This document shows positions 6,322 through 6,644 of a stretch of 6,644 nucleotides of DNA, one piece after another (within the stretch, counting starts at the first letter, position 1; every line of letters starts with the position of its first letter). This DNA comes from Actinomycetes bacterium (lineage in GTDB: Bacteria; Actinomycetota; Coriobacteriia; Anaerosomatales; Anaerosomataceae). The stretch covers positions 1 to 6,644 of the forward strand of contig JAJZRZ010000018.1 in assembly GCA_021850085.1 (NCBI GenBank), given 5' to 3'. Under the pieces are notes generated by a model, which was given only the letters and a program-made list of their open reading frames with translations, was not told the DNA's origin and did not search any database. The translations under genes were made by a program, and so were the position numbers.

Positions 6322-6644
6322 CGGCGGTGCCCATCCGTGCGGATGTCCACGGCGCCTGGCTTGAGCGCCATGCTGTGGTCTTTCGGCGCGAGCCTGCCTT
6401 TGCCCGCGCGGCCCTCGGCCACCAGACGCGTGCGGATGCGCACATGCGTGCACTCACGGCCGGTGAGAACCTCGCACATGCCGTCCCACATGCCGCCGCA
6501 GGGCCCGTTGAGCAGACCCTTGGGGCAGGTGGTCACGGGGCAGATGCCCGCGGTCTTGTCGAGCACGCAGTCGCCGCAAGTCTGGCAGCGCTCCTCGAAG
6601 ATGCCGTTACGGATCACGGTGCCGAGGAACAGCGATTCCAGACC
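6318..6644 (-). CDS. metV: MetV, methylene-THF reductase C-terminal cysteine-rich subunit (cut by right edge)
   Basis: The frame is open from the right edge to a TGA at 6318-6320, showing 108 C-terminal residues; the N-terminus lies outside. A GTG at 6617 is in frame, but the upstream sequence GLESLFLGT continues in the family style, so that GTG is internal. The dense cysteine pattern is CQTCGDC, then CPVTTC, then NGPCGG, then GMCE and REC. This is the signature of the methylenetetrahydrofolate reductase C-terminal family that includes acetogen MetV, reported to be an iron-sulfur/zinc protein partnering MetF. It is expected to pass electrons to MetF and possibly to bridge to Hdr- or ferredoxin-linked modules. 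Its last bases overlap the metF start, implying 1:1 coupled translation. Family identity is strong; the electron route is inferred. Confidence 0.9.
   Translation of the reverse strand, partial: GLESLFLGTVIRNGIFEERCQTCGDCVLDKTAGICPVTTCPKGLLNGPCGGMWDGMCEVLTGRECTHVRIRTRLVAEGRAGKGRLAPKDHSMALKPGAVDIRTDGHRR

Noticed and set aside
6322..6453. N-terminal extension of metF upstream of 6321
   Set aside because: The added residues are Arg/Gly/His-rich, lie over metV in another frame and do not resemble MetF. The ATGA overlap start fits the family length.
1..6644. tRNA, rRNA, CRISPR, riboswitch, transposon or phage features
   Set aside because: Reading both strands I saw no repeat array, transposase or integrase motifs, tRNA-like cloverleaf or conserved riboswitch core. 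Nearly all sequence is accounted for by protein-coding genes.

Overview
This GC-rich window (clearly above 60% G+C by eye) has compact, closely spaced genes and looks like part of an anaerobic bacterial chromosome. The MetV/MetF form of methylenetetrahydrofolate reductase, a TorD-type chaperone domain and a UPF0280 (ApbE-like) protein fit an anaerobe using folate one-carbon chemistry. A high-GC actinobacterial lineage such as Coriobacteriia is my best guess, but no marker here proves the taxon.

Layout. The left edge holds the 5' part of a leftward UPF0280 gene (434 down to 1, cut by the window). A short divergent intergenic region (435-487) separates it from a rightward gene (488-1525) coding for a ferritin-like four-helix sensor domain joined to an apparently active GGDEF diguanylate cyclase. 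That gene converges on a leftward cluster that fills the rest of the window. In transcription order, from the right edge, this cluster is metV (3' part only), metF, a metallophosphoesterase fused to a TorD-like chaperone, lpdA (dihydrolipoamide dehydrogenase) and lipA (lipoyl synthase).

The leftward genes are tightly packed. metV and metF overlap by 4 nt (ATGA), metF and the fusion gene are 6 nt apart, and lpdA and lipA are 1 nt apart. The only real break is a 75-nt gap before lpdA, which carries a good Shine-Dalgarno sequence. This suggests one long operon or two abutting ones.

How the genes may work together (inference). MetVF reduces 5,10-methylene-THF to 5-methyl-THF. Lpd and LipA are the parts the glycine cleavage system shares with the 2-oxoacid dehydrogenases, and glycine cleavage makes or consumes 5,10-methylene-THF. 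The cluster may therefore join glycine/lipoyl and folate C1 chemistry, with the TorD-like domain serving an unidentified molybdenum or iron-sulfur oxidoreductase. The most unusual objects are the metallophosphoesterase-TorD fusion and the ferritin-like-GGDEF protein. No RNA genes, insertion sequences, CRISPR arrays or convincing terminators were seen, and no stretch over 300 bases lacks a gene.
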